A stretch of 64,000 bases of DNA from Phlebiopsis flavidoalba (lineage: Eukaryota > Basidiomycota > Agaricomycetes > Polyporales > Phanerochaetaceae), in NCBI GenBank assembly GCA_035772785.1, contig JAOCPU010000048.1, positions 62,001-126,000 of the forward strand, written 5' to 3'. Shown here piece after piece: positions 11,300-22,792 of the stretch. The notes below the pieces were generated by a model. That model was not told the origin of the DNA. It was given only the letters and a program-made list of their open reading frames with translations, and made no database searches. Numbering within the stretch: the first letter of the stretch is position 1; the number at the start of each line of letters is the position of its first letter. Position numbers and translations under genes: made by a program.

Positions 11300-13742
11300 C
11301 TTATGAGACATACTCCGGTACTATATCCACTAGTGAGGATGTATCAAGCATGCGGTGGCTTCTCTGCAACTATACCGTGCCGAAGATAGAATCAGGTGAG
11401 GACAATGAATTAGTCAAAGGATAGGTATGGCTACGCACGTTCTCCCTGGCAGTTCCCCAACGTCGTGTGCATTCTTGTCCTTCACTTGAGAGGAAATGGG
11501 CTCCGCATTGGATGGTATTTGATCTGAGATCCCCACTTGCAGCGAGGATAAAGCATAAAGCGTCGTCGTCGTGACGAGCTCTCAGACACATCTCCGTCGC
11601 ATTGCCCAGGTCAAGTACCAACTCCTTCCACACACCTCGAATGCTCTTTCGCCATTGTCACCTGGACGGCCTTGTCTAAGGAGATGAGTGACATTGCCAG
11701 CTCAGCCCCGCAATAGTAGTCGGGCTTTGCTTGTTCTGGCATGTTTTAATGTTCCTGTCCTCGTTTTTTTCTCTGTGTGAAACCAAGCGTTTCGTGTATG
11801 TTCGACATAACGCAGATACCACGGCAGGGTTTGCAGCTTGGCGGATTTGAAGAGAGGCTAGTCGTCGAGGGCACAACCTTCAGGTACAAAGCTTTCCATC
11901 CGCCGTTGGCTTAAAGACGCCACGCTCCGCCAGAACTGCGAGCAACCTCGTCAGAGCAATCGGGCCCGTAATGGCGAGCTCGCAGACTGAGAGCTGTGCT
12001 TCTCGGTCTATATCCTCATGAGCGAGAGAAAGCGGCGTTCGCGCCAATGCTGCGATAATTTCGACATGCTCGCGGAGGTGTTGGCGATTGCGATGGGGCG
12101 GAAACCTAGCAGCATCTGCCTGCGAAGGCTTTCCCATGTATTGTTGCCCAGTAAGCGACGGGGAGAAAAGAGACGAGGTCGTGCGACGAGACTGAGGAGA
12201 GATGGGTTACTGTCAGTGATGACAAATAAGACCAAGACCCTTGTGTGCCCTGTTCAACATTGTCTGCGTCAGTGCCATCGGTGATAGGACTTCGGGTGAC
12301 CAGGTGTACACACCGCGTTCGCTGTATATATGCACATGGGTTTCATCATCAATATCCATGCCTGCCCATGATTGTTGAGCCGCATATGATGTAGCATGCT
12401 AAGGTGCGTTGATCAAAGGGACATCAGGTTGTCATAAGAAATAGTCAAATGGCACACACCTTTCAATTTGTGCCGGCTTCTCGCTGTCAAGGTACTTCCA
12501 TACCGACATCAGCTTATCGACGTTTTCTCCAGTTTTGGACGCGACACAAGCAACTCAATGCACGATAACGTTGCTTCATCTTCAGACTCAAACTTCCTGC
12601 TTCAAATTTTGCCAGTCGAACTCGGTCTCCTCGCTCAAAAGGGACCTTGAGTGGCCGGGGACGGTCTTCCCGGACCAGGAAATGAGCATAGCCAGAACCT
12701 CCATAGCTGTCCCGCCGGTCAGTAATGGTGTGGCATGCATCACAAGGAGGGACGTACCACATTCCGAAGCTGAGCTCTCCGGATACCCCTGAGAACGCGG
12801 CATAGCCGCAAAGTCAAGGAGAAGATCCAATATGGCTGGGTCGGTCTGGAGAACTTCCAGAACGTACTTGCGGGAGCGTCTGGGCTTCGACGCAAACGAG
12901 GGCATGCGCGGAGAAAAGGCACAGCTCTTGAGTGAGACCAAACCACCTCTTTCCATATTCTGCGGCGACATCAGGTTTTGTCTGGGAAATAGCAGGTTTG
13001 CTTTGCGATTGTTAACATGTCAAGATGACTTACAACTCTTCGAGAGATCATATGCGCCACTTGCCATACCCGCTCCTGACGGCTCAGCTCCGAAGAATAA
13101 GTACCGACGCCCCTGACGGCATGTCCTACAACCCGTGAAATGATTCCTCCGGTTTCCCTGGGTCCGAGCAGAGGTCCCCATATCAAGTCGACTGTGAATG
13201 CCCGCACAGCCCGAGCAGCGGTATAACGGTCAAGGCAGAGCTCGGCGGTTTCCATAATCTAGAGAACCGTTGGTTAAAAGCCAAAATATGAAAGCGGAAA
13301 GTGTTCACATTGAGGCATATGCCCAGAGCATTGCACGCGCTCGCGCGGCGAAGGAGGGTTTTTCTGGCATTCGGCTCGGCAGCCGTAATAAGCTCGATGA
13401 GAGTGTCCAAAGCGTTCAAAACAATGGTCTTGACCTCGGCCCGCGGGTGCTGCGCGAGCTCTATCATGGTCTCCACCACATTTTCCTCGACGCAAGCCTT
13501 CATAAACGGACTCAGTCCGCCCACGGGTCCTACACGGCGAGCCCATGTCGTAAATCTGTCGTTAAGCGGTCTCTATACCTCTTGATGAGCACGGCGAGGT
13601 GGCCAATCCAGGCGAAGTGACCTACGAGATACTCATCTATCCAATAACCGCCCGTTTCCGGATCACGGAATTTGTTAAATACACGGCGCATGGCAGGCGC
13701 CGAGCTGACGCTCTGGTTGTGCATAGAACCTCTCTCCCGCAT
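11300..13742 (-). CDS. ARM/HEAT-like hypothetical protein, paralogue A of a tandem pair
   Basis: The start at 13742 gives MRERGSMHNQSVSSAPAMRR and then FRDPETGGYWIDEYLVGHF. Helical repeat segments follow: MIELAQHPRAEVKTIVLNAL, then a first intron after GICLN (GTGAAC...TCTCTAG), METAELCLDRYTAARAVRAF, a second intron after MISRRVV, GKRWFGLTQELCLFSAHALV, VLEVLQTDPAILDLLLDFAA, TLSCIELLVSRPKLEKT, DKLMSVWKYLDSEKPAQIE, REAQLSVCELAITGPIAL, LLAVLAERGVFKP, and WKELVLDLGNATEMCLRAR near 11633, ending around GTAREN before an intron donor at 11439. The amphipathic helix pattern suggests an armadillo-type scaffold; function unknown. The order of landmarks matches paralogue B. A single gene is inferred from that match; two adjacent genes cannot be excluded because the stretch at 12.3-12.46 kb is hard to read. 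Confidence 0.55.
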
Positions 13743-13886
13743 CCGATATAGTAAGTTCGGAGTTCATCTGGTCTAGGTTGAGGTTGAGAGCAAACGTCAA
13801 GAGTAGATATCAAGCGCTCAATCGAAAGTTTTTGGCCTTGAGGCTTGGGGTAACGTGATCGTTTAATTATCGCAGCACCTGCAGAT

Positions 13887-15575
13887 CTATACATCCAGGA
13901 CCCACTCCACTTCACCTTGCATACCCAGTCTTTGCGCTTCCGACGCGAGACACTCCATGAACGCAGGTTTGATTTCGCTTTGAACATGGATAGACACCTC
14001 GACGTCGCCCGGCCGAGTCTTCCATGTCCCATCCGCCAAACGGGTAGGATTGGGTTGGAACATCTTCACGTACCGCGGCTCATTAAGCACGGTATGGTAA
14101 AAATCGTGTTTTCCCGGGGTACCCAAAGTGTGCAGAGGTCCAGTCAAACCTGACAGTACCAAATACAACTGAGTCGCGCCATCTTGATCTAATTTAGGCC
14201 AGACTTACCGCCATGTGGAATTGATAACCATGTAACCCGGACGCGGTATGAAATCTTGGTAGAGCCCGTCGTCCAACGCTCTGCGAAATATTTTCGACCC
14301 CTTCGCGTCATACGCGGCCGCATATCCAGGATCACGCAGCCGGATGAGAGCTTTTCGGATGCGAAGGGCCAATGTAAACGGGGTTTCTGCTTCGACATCC
14401 TCTGCGCCATCGGTCAGAGCCCACATGAGGCCGTTACCCATGGGGCTGTGGAAGAGCGAGGGTGGAATACCGCGGTTCTAACCCTTTGTAAGCACAGTTC
14501 GACATATTGAGTTGGCTGCTTACCATGACGATAGTACTGATATACTGAACCGGGGCAGTGTCCGGATCCGACTTCGACGCGCAATACGCAAGAAGGGCCA
14601 CCAACCCGTCTTGTTTTGATATTACCGGTGGCCTTTCATCCGGACACAAGCTAATGATGCCCTTTTGTATTCGCGCGATTTGCTCTACTGTCAAGCGAAA
14701 GTCGGCGCGCACAGGTTTCTTGCGGCCTGGCTCGAGATGTGGTGCGGTATGCCGGTAGGGGTAGAAGTGTTGTCCATCTGGTATAATCAAGTCTCCGTAG
14801 TCGAGAGGGTTGAATGGGTATGCGGGTGTGGGGGTCATAGGTGGGAGGCGGGTCGAGAGGCGGCAGGCCCTGGTAGGTTTGGGATAGAAGGCGCGCAAAT
14901 TGCATTATTATGAACCCGTCACCTAAGAAGAAGAAGCGAAATGAACTTTCCTGGATAGTGCAAAATCACCGTCCAAAAGGCTCACCGACTATGTGAGACG
15001 AAGAGAGGCCAATAGAAGTGCTCCCAGTTTTTGCGAACTTCGTGATCGTTTACACTTAAGAGCAGGCTCGTCACAGTCGTCCTGCATATAGCGAAGGATG
15101 TTGACCACCTCGCGTCAGCGTGAATGGCGATTGTATGACTGCGTTTGACGGGACCTCCGTGTCGGCCTCGCTTGCAAGGACTGTCACGAGGATCGCGTCG
15201 TTCGTGAGACGAATCTGATAACGATTGAAAAAAATTGTTCAGACGTATAGGCGAGGTGAAGCCGAGCAGCACCTACTCTCCATGGTTCCGAGATGTCCTT
15301 TGGTCGCTCTAAGCGTCCAGCATAGACTGGGAAACACTGAAAGCGTCCTGGCGAGCGCATCGTTGAATCTGTCGATGTCAATGGGTCCTGGGACAAAACA
15401 TGAGCAGTATCAACCTATGACATATGACGTAGATTGTGAGCTAAATGCGCAAGAAATTATACTGTAACATGATACTGACCCTAAAGCCTGCCATCAGGTC
15501 CAACCCAGTCAGTGGATGGTGAGTCTGCCCATGGCATATGGTAGGTTCTGAGGGTTTCACGGTGTATGTCTCCAT
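13887..15575 (-). CDS. BAHD-type acyltransferase (transferase family, PF02458)
   Basis: The start at 15575 gives METYTVKPSEPTICHGQT. After a 90-bp intron come DPLTSTDSTMRSPGRFQCFP and VYAGRLERP, the usual P-x-x-A-G-R region. Then FAKTGSTSIGLSSSHIV runs into an intron and resumes GDGFIIMQFARLLSQTYQGL, so the catalytic HxxxDG is HIVGDG and its codons are split by the intron (phase 1 at the Gly). Later blocks are FRLTVEQIARIQKGI, SKQDGLVALLAYCASKSDPD, GNGLMWALTD, FTLALRIRKALIRLRDPGY, INSTWR, KMFQPNPTRLADGTWK and VEVSIHVQSEIKPAFMECL. This is the fungal acyl-CoA-dependent transferase plan (relatives of trichothecene 3-O-acetyltransferase) at normal length. The substrate cannot be told, and no biosynthetic cluster is evident around it. 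A DFGWG-type motif is not clearly present, as is common in the fungal branch. Frameshifted at several points. Confidence 0.8.
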
Positions 15576-15651
15576 CTATATCCGTCTGTTAGTCAATCCA
15601 AGTAGATGTGAGGGAAAGGAAGAAAAAGAAACGCACCCAGCCAACGTGCAG

Positions 15652-15660
15652 TATATATAT
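15652..15660 (-). promoter_or_regulatory. TATA box for the acyltransferase gene
   Basis: An alternating TATATATA run lies 76 bp upstream of the minus-strand ATG at 15575. Confidence 0.45.
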
Positions 15661-15945
15661 GCCATGTGGATGAAGCTCTGCTATGCGTAAAGTCGAGTCA
15701 CAGCCGGGCGCCAGTTTCACGGCGCATTGATAAGGGTCAATACTTTGCAGCAAGAGGCCGATCGTCCGAAGCAAAATGGGTCAGAGGGAGCCAAGAATTT
15801 GGAGCCTTGAAGGATAAGAGAGAAAGTCTGATATGTGGGGAATGGTTTGAATAAGGATAGGTGTAAATGTAGCGATACACTGTGTAACAAGTGAGCCATG
15901 GGATCCAGAATACAAGAGTCCTAAAACAATAACATAAGTCCGAGA

Positions 15946-16950
15946 CTAAAGATGCGCGACTGAAGCCGTGAAGTCGACGGACATTTCAAAGCTAAGAGGC
16001 TGAGAGCCGGCGCCGTTCCAAGATGAGGGCAGATATAAGAATATGATCAAAGAGATACTGCCCGAGAGGGTAGACCTTGAGAGTTGCTGGAGGCGCGACG
16101 CGACCGTCCGGACGACGGCGTTAGTGGTGGTGGCGTAAATGCCGCCAGCATATTCGTGGCGCTGCCCTACAGAGCGCGTGCCCAAGTAACACTAGACGTC
16201 GTGTCAGCCCATGAGCTCTAAAAGATCAATGTGTACGCACGTATTTGACTGGATTATCAAAAACGTCCATGAAAGATGTTTGGAGCTATCGCTCTCAAAT
16301 TCCATTGCCAAGTACGCTGTAGCGCTATGAGTCGGCGCCCGTGACGTTATATCTGGATGCCTGAGCATCACAGTCATTCTTACTGCCGCCCTTGACTAGT
16401 ACCGATTCAATGGTCTTCTCTTTGCCGTCTACGATGACCGTCTCCTTCTTGATACTCTGGCCCATCCTGGGGTACGATTGGTACGAGAGTCGATAATAGA
16501 GCCCATTAGACGTACTCGAATTGTCCCACAAGTTCTCCGTGGACATTATCCCCTCTTGTGATGATGAGTGATTGTCAAGAGGATGGGATGAAAACGTTCA
16601 TGCGTACGGACACCATGATACACGGTCGGTACCATCAAGGATTGACTTTGCAAATGCATGGAGTTGGGGCGAATGCATGACTGGTGCAAAGACGTATGAC
16701 ACTGGTCCCGATATAATGGGATTCGCCGAGTCTGGGTGGCTGAAGCAGGTGAACAGAAGAACGGTTGCGGACTAGACGGCGTGTACCTCGAGAGTGGTTC
16801 GGACATTACAGAGCCATATGATGTTGGCCGAAGTAGATTCAGCCGCCAGAGGGCACGGAGGCCAACTATATCTGAGCTTCTAGACGTTCCACTGATTACT
16901 GGAGAGTTGGCTTGCGCGGACACGAGATTCTTCGGTTGATTGGACATGGC
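15946..16950 (-). CDS. Unassigned coding region with a C-terminal hydrophobic segment
   Basis: Consecutive minus-strand frames join into a plausible protein: SYVFAPVMHSPQLHAFAKSI, MSTENLWDNSSTSNGLYYRL, SYPRMGQSIKKETVIVDGKE, then LAMEFESDSSKHLSWTFLII, an intron (GTGCGTACAC to CGTCTAG) and YLGTRSVGQRHEYAGG, with TLSGSISLIIFLYL as a probable membrane segment near the end. Frame changes occur as in neighbouring genes. I recognise no domain. The true start is unknown; the upstream limit given is where readable sequence begins. Confidence 0.35.
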
Positions 16951-17857
16951 TGTAAGGGATCGTCTCCGCTAGCTGGCGGAGTAAATAGAGGGCAACTGAC
17001 CTGGCGGACGCACTCTGAGCTGCAGCTTGCTCACTCCTTCCTGTTCACCCTGCTCTACCACTCCCGCAACCTCGTCCCACCTGTGACTCCAAGATGATCA
17101 TCGTACAAACGGCAAGAGTGTCCTGATTTTGCTGCCTACTTGTTGTAGAGAATGTATGAAGGCGAAGAATTGATTCATCTGACAGCGAGGGAACGGTGCA
17201 AAGACATGGATTGTGCAGCCGTCGGTGGTGGTTGGGAGCAGGAGCCTGGTGCGCCACGCTAGTCGCCCGCTGAACTGACTTCGAAAAGATATTGTTAGCA
17301 ATGCATAGAATATGTCTGCATTGCGGCGGGTGTGTGCGGCCGCCTCCCGCCGCTTCTGCGCCGTGCGCCGCCCGCCCGCCGTGACTCTATTGAATACAAG
17401 GACGGCCGCCCGACGGGGCGGCACTGCAGGGGGCGCGTCGGCGTTGCGTCGGGCAGAAGGGCGCCCGTGCTCGGGCCAGTGACCTCGCGCCGGCGGTGAT
17501 TTCTCAGGAAATGTCAGGTCTGCTGGTCGCGAATCAGGATCCGATAGTGCAGAAGTCGACCGCATATGGTCAGGTCGGGGGTGCGCACGTCGCCACGCAA
17601 GGGAATCCAGGGCGAGGTGGTCGGCATCAATGATGGGGGCGGGTGTGGGAGCGCGCGCCGTCGGCTCTACGCTATATCAGGAAGGGGTCGGCCCGATCTT
17701 TTGGGCGGGCATACTAAAATATGGGTCGAATGCGCTGTTATCTGCGCGTCCAATCCGAATACCTGGGGCCTCTCATCAAGCTCGGGGGGCGTTTCGCGCC
17801 CCGCCGCGCGTCGGCCATCGCACACCGCCCTCTTTGGTCGCTGCACAAACAAATGCC
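16951..17857. other. GC-rich intergenic region
   Basis: No gene recognised. A 155-codon minus-strand frame (17565-17098) is Arg/Ala/Pro-rich, as expected from GC-rich DNA read in any frame, and carries no motif. The stretch at 17.3-17.9 kb is CpG-rich and leads into the DUF6699 promoter. Confidence 0.4.
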
Positions 17858-17865
17858 CTATAAAA
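17858..17865 (+). promoter_or_regulatory. TATA box for the DUF6699 gene at 18.0 kb
   Basis: CTATAAAA sits about 140 bp before the ATG at 18006, in GC-rich DNA and followed by a long C/T-rich leader. Confidence 0.55.
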
Positions 17866-18005
17866 CGGGGCAGACGGTGGTGGGGGGCGTCACTCCCTCT
17901 CCCAGCCACCGAGCCCTCCCCGCCCGCCTCCCGCCCTCACTTACCCCCGCTTATCCCTCGCTCCCGAACACTGTTACTGACACTCCCTCCGGTACTTAAG
18001 CCTCA

Positions 18006-18708
18006 ATGTATACCTCGGGCTCACCCTCGTCCCACCACGGCCAGCCTCCCCCGCACCCCCGCCGTCCCACGGTCGCGGCAATAGTCAACTTCCAACTCCG
18101 AACGCCCCGCGCGTCGCACCAATGGCCCTGCCGTCGCACACACACGCCCACAGGGGTCTACCCCCCACACCGTTCATGGGGTCCGTGCCGCTACCAGGCT
18201 ACCCAACCAACGCTCGTGGGTCCCATATTGTTCTGATACCATATTATTTCTCATTGCATCGTTGTCTCCCAGATGGCCTCTTGACTCCCCCCGAGAGCCC
18301 AATCAGGTCCCGAGGCCAAGTCGCCCTCTCCACCTGGCTCACAGCGCCGACTTTTGTCTTTGACATGCGCAACCCGGTGGAATATTGCAACATACCCGCT
18401 GCCATCCTCTCTGGAGCCGCGTCTAACCCGCCTACGGACTACCTACAAATCTCCGTGCTCTTCGACGCCATTCGCATCGAGGTCGTCAACGCGCCCCATG
18501 TGACCGTCCGCGACGTGCTGCACAGGATACACAGGGAGCTGTAAAACGTGCGCAGCCTGCAGACCTCATGCTAGCCCAAGCTCATGGCTCTATCACAGCC
18601 GACCCCCGGTCCCCTGCTACCCGTAGGATTGACCTCATAGCCCCGAACTTTGTCTTCGCAGGCTTGGTGCCCTCTGGCAATGGCTGGACGCTTCTCGTCC
18701 GACCCTGA
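18006..18708 (+). CDS. DUF6699 domain protein (first of two)
   Basis: The start MYTSGSPSSHHGQPPPHPRR begins a Pro/Ser-rich disordered N-terminus. The domain then shows TWLTAPTFVFDMRNPVEY (tryptophan and D-x-R as usual), LQISVLFDAIRIEVVN, VTVRDVLHRIHREL (the TV-x-DVL helix typical of the family) and, after a frame change, RIDLIAPNFVFAGLVPSG and NGWTLLVRP before the stop. DUF6699 is a basidiomycete family of unknown function, usually small and often in multigene sets. A TATA box and pyrimidine leader support the start. The apparent stop after RIHREL is a frameshift because the family's C-terminal half continues in another frame. The second member is at 24.6-25.9 kb on the other strand. Confidence 0.75.
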
Positions 18709-19759
18709 GGTGCTTGTCCTCCCACAGGACCGCCAATATGGATCACTTGACCCCTTTCTCTCATCCTCTCCTCTCCGACCGTGGCCCCTTTTGAAACGTA
18801 CTATGGACTTCTATGACCCTTAATGGACGCGCAGGCCGGACAACTCGCAACGTCTCCGCGCCCTCCCAAATGTAGCACATACTCTCGCGTCTGGATCCCC
18901 TCCTCCTTTTGGCCGCTGTCTCGCATGCAAATCGCTTTTTTTGTCCCGTCTCCTTGCTGTATCACTTTCGCAAACCCACTGTAGCCCTTGCCAACGTTAA
19001 ATGTCAAACTCGCCCCGTCCCCCGCTTCTGCTTACTCCCTTCGCGCCCCACAGTCGTCGCCCCTCCCAACTCGCTCTGATGGATCCTGTCGTGTTTGTTT
19101 ATTGCTATTCTACTCCCCCTTCTGCAATGACCCTCCCCAGTCGCCTTAAACCTGTTCTTGTATGTAGATAAGTAGCTTAGGTACTGAAATCAATCCCCCT
19201 TTTGCAACGCGCCAGACTGCGAGCCCCAAGAAAGGATATTCATGCGCTATATTAGGAAGGCGGGGACTTCCAATCCTAACAATCACAAACAACCTGCGGA
19301 GATTTCCAGGGCCCTAAGATGACTGTGCTCTGCAACTTTCATCGTGAATTGAAAACTGTGTTACAACATTACATGGTTCGCGTGTTAGCTGTCATAGACT
19401 ATTGTCCCGAATAATGTAGAATCTTGGACCGAGTTGTCTGGGTATCGATTGTCCAGGTCGTCATAAGTCCTTGATAATGAAATCGCATGCGTATGTTGCG
19501 TAACGGTCACAACATCCTGGAATAGAATTCGTGTTGCGCCATAAATTGTGAGACTAAAATTTGCATATGATTCACAGTTGAAGTGGCTGGTCGATGACCT
19601 TTAGTAAAAACCGTCAGCAAAAAGACCACGGCTTTCGGTTTGCCAGATTCGTACCTCAGCACCACCCAGGATAGTGACCTAGTGTCTCAATCAGTCTTTT
19701 GCTCAAATCAATCATGCAGGTATTACTTACCCCTGACGCCTGAATACTGCACACGTTCT
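18709..19759. other. Intergenic, convergent gene ends
   Basis: About 1 kb between the DUF6699 stop and the caspase-domain gene stop, which face each other. Only short frames without motifs are present. Confidence 0.4.
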
Positions 19760-21755
19760 TCACATAGCGAATGACGTTTCTTCAATTTCTTGACTGACTG
19801 AGGACGCTTCAGGTGTGTTCCTTCCACACAGGCGCGAGAGCCTCGCTCGCATCTCGTTCCAGGTGAGTCTAGAGGTGCAAAGCTGAGCCCATGGCCTACA
19901 GCTGAGATCGATAACGGTGAGGAAGCTTACCGAATGTGCTCCGCGAGCTGGCGAGGGTGAGAGTCACGATATCACCCTCGGTTTCAAATCGCTGCCGGGT
20001 CAGTGCTAAGCCCTGCTGAATCTTAGCGTAAGGCATGGCGTTGAAGTTTGAGCAAACATACCGGCAATACTTCTCAAGTGATCCGTAAACAATCTATCAT
20101 CCGGTGTCATAAGATATAGTCGTAGTAGGTAGCTTCACTACTCACAGATAACATAGTGTGTTCACCAGGAAGGTCTTGAGAGCTTTCGTTATCACCACAT
20201 GCAGAGAACGATATCTGTAAACGTGTTTTAATATTCACATCAGGGAAGTTTCAGCATCGTGACGCCAGCGACGGTCGCGTCTCCACCGCTCCTGCGCTTC
20301 TTACCCGGCAGTCACTTTGATCGGGAGAGGTTTGCCAGCTCTTTGAACGAGGTGTTATGGGTGTAGTGTGGCAGCTCAGGGATGCTCTGCTTCTTCTTCC
20401 GGCGAAACGGGGGAGGGAAGAGGGGTTGTATTGATGGCAAAGCGTGGCTGAAAGTTTGCGCTTCGCACGCCACGCGCGACGAACTTTGTACCCTTGGATA
20501 CAACTATAGGTTGATTAAGTAGGCGTCGGCCAACGGATAGTTCGGTGACACGTACATGCGGGGACTGGTGCCATTTTTCCATCTCCTGGAGTGGAGGTCG
20601 AGTAGAGTCTCACTATGGCATGTCTCCAGGAACGCCTAACAGACAAGTAGTGAGCTCAAGAGCTGTGGATGTATGATATCGACATACCACAAGCTGTGAA
20701 CCCGCGGGTAGTGGATTTACCAGGCGTATTCCCTGAGCTCGTTGTCGATGATAACCCCGTTCAGCTTTCTCTGGTGATCGGGGTTGTCCAGAGGCTCTCC
20801 TTTGAGCGGACCAACCAAACGAACTCGGTGTAGGGGGGTTGCCATAGCCATCGACTGGAATATCCACAGTGATTACTTGTCAGAGCAGCTAAAGCGGTCC
20901 GGTCAGATGTCGTAGCCCTGCATGACGGCATGGAAACTCACCTTGATCCAAAGGTTCGCTCCCGGTCCTGTTTATGGTTAGACAACCGTGTCCGGCAACT
21001 AACCATGGATCAGCCCACTTCTAGGAAGAAGGCAAGGTAAATCTACTCACAAACGAAGACAAGACGATCGTGCCCACGCTGAACATCCTTGACGAGTTCG
21101 TCGATCTCCTGAGCTCAAGATTGATCAGCTGTAAGTGCAAACCGAACATGTGTATACACAACGTGGATACTCACTATGTTTTCATACCTCGTAGGTTGCA
21201 GAAGCGGCGTCTTTACTGTCATCCTTCACAAGACAATTGACCCTGGCTCCGGACAGATTATCGCCTCGTGTGCTGCCACGAGATATTCCTTGAACCATAT
21301 CTACGTCCGCTGATGCGGGATGTTCCAGGGCTGTGGACGTCATGGTGAGCCGGGTTGTAATCCGATTCCGATGAGCAGCGCTTTGTCCCTTGAGCGGTCA
21401 TGGTCCAAACGGGTAGGGGTAGCGGAGGTGAACTGATAGGGCCTTGGACAAACTTTGCGGATTTGGGAGAGCGCGCGACAACCTTGCGTACAACGAGGTG
21501 CATAGGGTGGTGGTACAATGCAAGGAGCAATGAGCAGGCCTCTCATAGTCGCGCCAGGAACATTATACAAGGGGCCACGGATGTCAGAACATATTCAGGT
21601 CGTTTCAGGCTGTGTACACACCGCAAGGTGGACGCCCAACCGCATGGAGCATCTGGATTCTGCATGCCTACAAAGTCCGGGTGCGATGAGTTCGGGAGAG
21701 ATGCGGGTCGCACAGTGTAACCGGACGACATGAAGTGCGGGATGGTTGAGACCAT
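19760..21755 (-). CDS. Caspase-domain peptidase (metacaspase-like, C14)
   Basis: A Pro-rich N-terminal region leads to KALLIGIG near 21375, the first beta-strand of the caspase fold. Next come DVDMVQ and EYLVAAHEA, VKDDSKDAASATYE, EIDELVKDVQ, DRLVFV, then an intron and the catalytic-His block GHGCLTINRTGSEPLD near 20990. NGVIIDNELREY, LVNPLPAGSQLV and the catalytic-Cys block ETCHSETLLDLHS near 20610 follow. Further down are ELPHYTHNTSFKELA, ISFSACGDNESSQDLPGEHTM (the usual S-x-C-x-D-x-Q region), YVCSNFNAMPYAKIQQGLAL and DIVTLTLASSRSTFG, with a last exon ending in IEETSFAM. The His-Cys dyad is present; the residue after CHS is Glu where metacaspases usually have Gly. It resembles the expanded Agaricomycete caspase-domain proteins more than classical MCA1. 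Start uncertain; several frameshifts. Confidence 0.7.
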
Positions 21756-22182
21756 AAAAGAGTATATGTGCAGACAAGGACGGGCTAAGTTGTCCTGACG
21801 GATGCTGGTCCTGCTAAGTAAGTACGGGGTAGCGCGCTCGAAAGTCTGGATCCGTTCGCGTTCAAGTCAGTTCAAGTTCGCGTCGTAGAATTGCGAGCCC
21901 CAGCTAGATTGTTATTAGCCCTCTTTGGGTTGAGAACAGGCTCTTGCTCGGATGCATGTGAGCAGAGAGCGCAACAAACGATCATCAGTTTATATTCTCT
22001 ACTCAGAGGTTGCTCATCATGGGCAGAATCTCAACAAATTGGGACGCGAAAGGCGCGTGGGTCATTGGGACCCAAAATAATGCCATACAGATGATCCATA
22101 GAACCGAATCATTCCCAAATCAAATTCTTTACTGATTTACGCCTTTCCCACATTCCGTTTTCCCCTAAACCGCTAGCAACAA

Positions 22183-22244
22183 TTTGGGCTGCACCCAGGG
22201 CCGGCCCAGCAACAAACCAGCGCGAGCGCGCATATCACCTTGTG
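22183..22244 (+). repeat. Left arm of an imperfect inverted repeat
   Basis: This arm pairs with the reverse complement of 22651-22707. The innermost 24 bp match at 21 positions (core GAGCGC-x-CATATCACCTT) and the outer part shares TTTGGG-x-TG and CCAGGG-x-CC with small gaps. The arms enclose about 400 bp. Confidence 0.55.
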
Positions 22245-22650
22245 TGAAGCGCCCGTCTGTGCGTCTGGGACGCCAAAAAGCAATCTGTCGTTTGTGAAGC
22301 ATGAACAGTCCCGCTGCTCCATTATACAGCTGATAACTAGCCTTTCAGGTAAGTTTCTTCTTAGAATCAACCGAATTAGCGTCTTTACACGCACAGCAGT
22401 AGACGCGAACATCGCGGTCCTCGAGCTGGGCGCCTACATAGGCTGGGTATGGGCCAGGCGGCGAACGCTGTTTCTCGGGCTAATGACCGCAATTATGACG
22501 CACATATTTCAATGGGATAATGTTTTTGTCGTATTTTCAACGCTACTTACATCCGCAGGTAATTATGTAGCAGCTGCTTGAAAGCAGGCCCGAGGGGAAC
22601 TGCTCAGTAGTGCTCGAGGTCCTAGTCACGTGGGGTCGCTACCCCCTCAG

Positions 22651-22707
22651 CATAAGGTGATATGGGCGCTCGCATTAGTGCAGGCCCCTGGCTGCACCAT
22701 CCCAAAA
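22651..22707 (-). repeat. Right arm of the imperfect inverted repeat
   Basis: Reverse-complement partner of 22183-22244. The whole unit is about 525 bp and has no recognisable transposase frame, so a small non-autonomous element is one reading; no target-site duplication is obvious. It ends about 85 bp before the start assigned to the secreted-protein gene. Confidence 0.5.
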
Positions 22708-22792
22708 CCAGCAACCGAGTTGGTTTGTTCTCTGTCACCACTTCGTTTGCATATCCTTCTGCTTGTTTATTTCACTGTTGACAAACGCTTCA

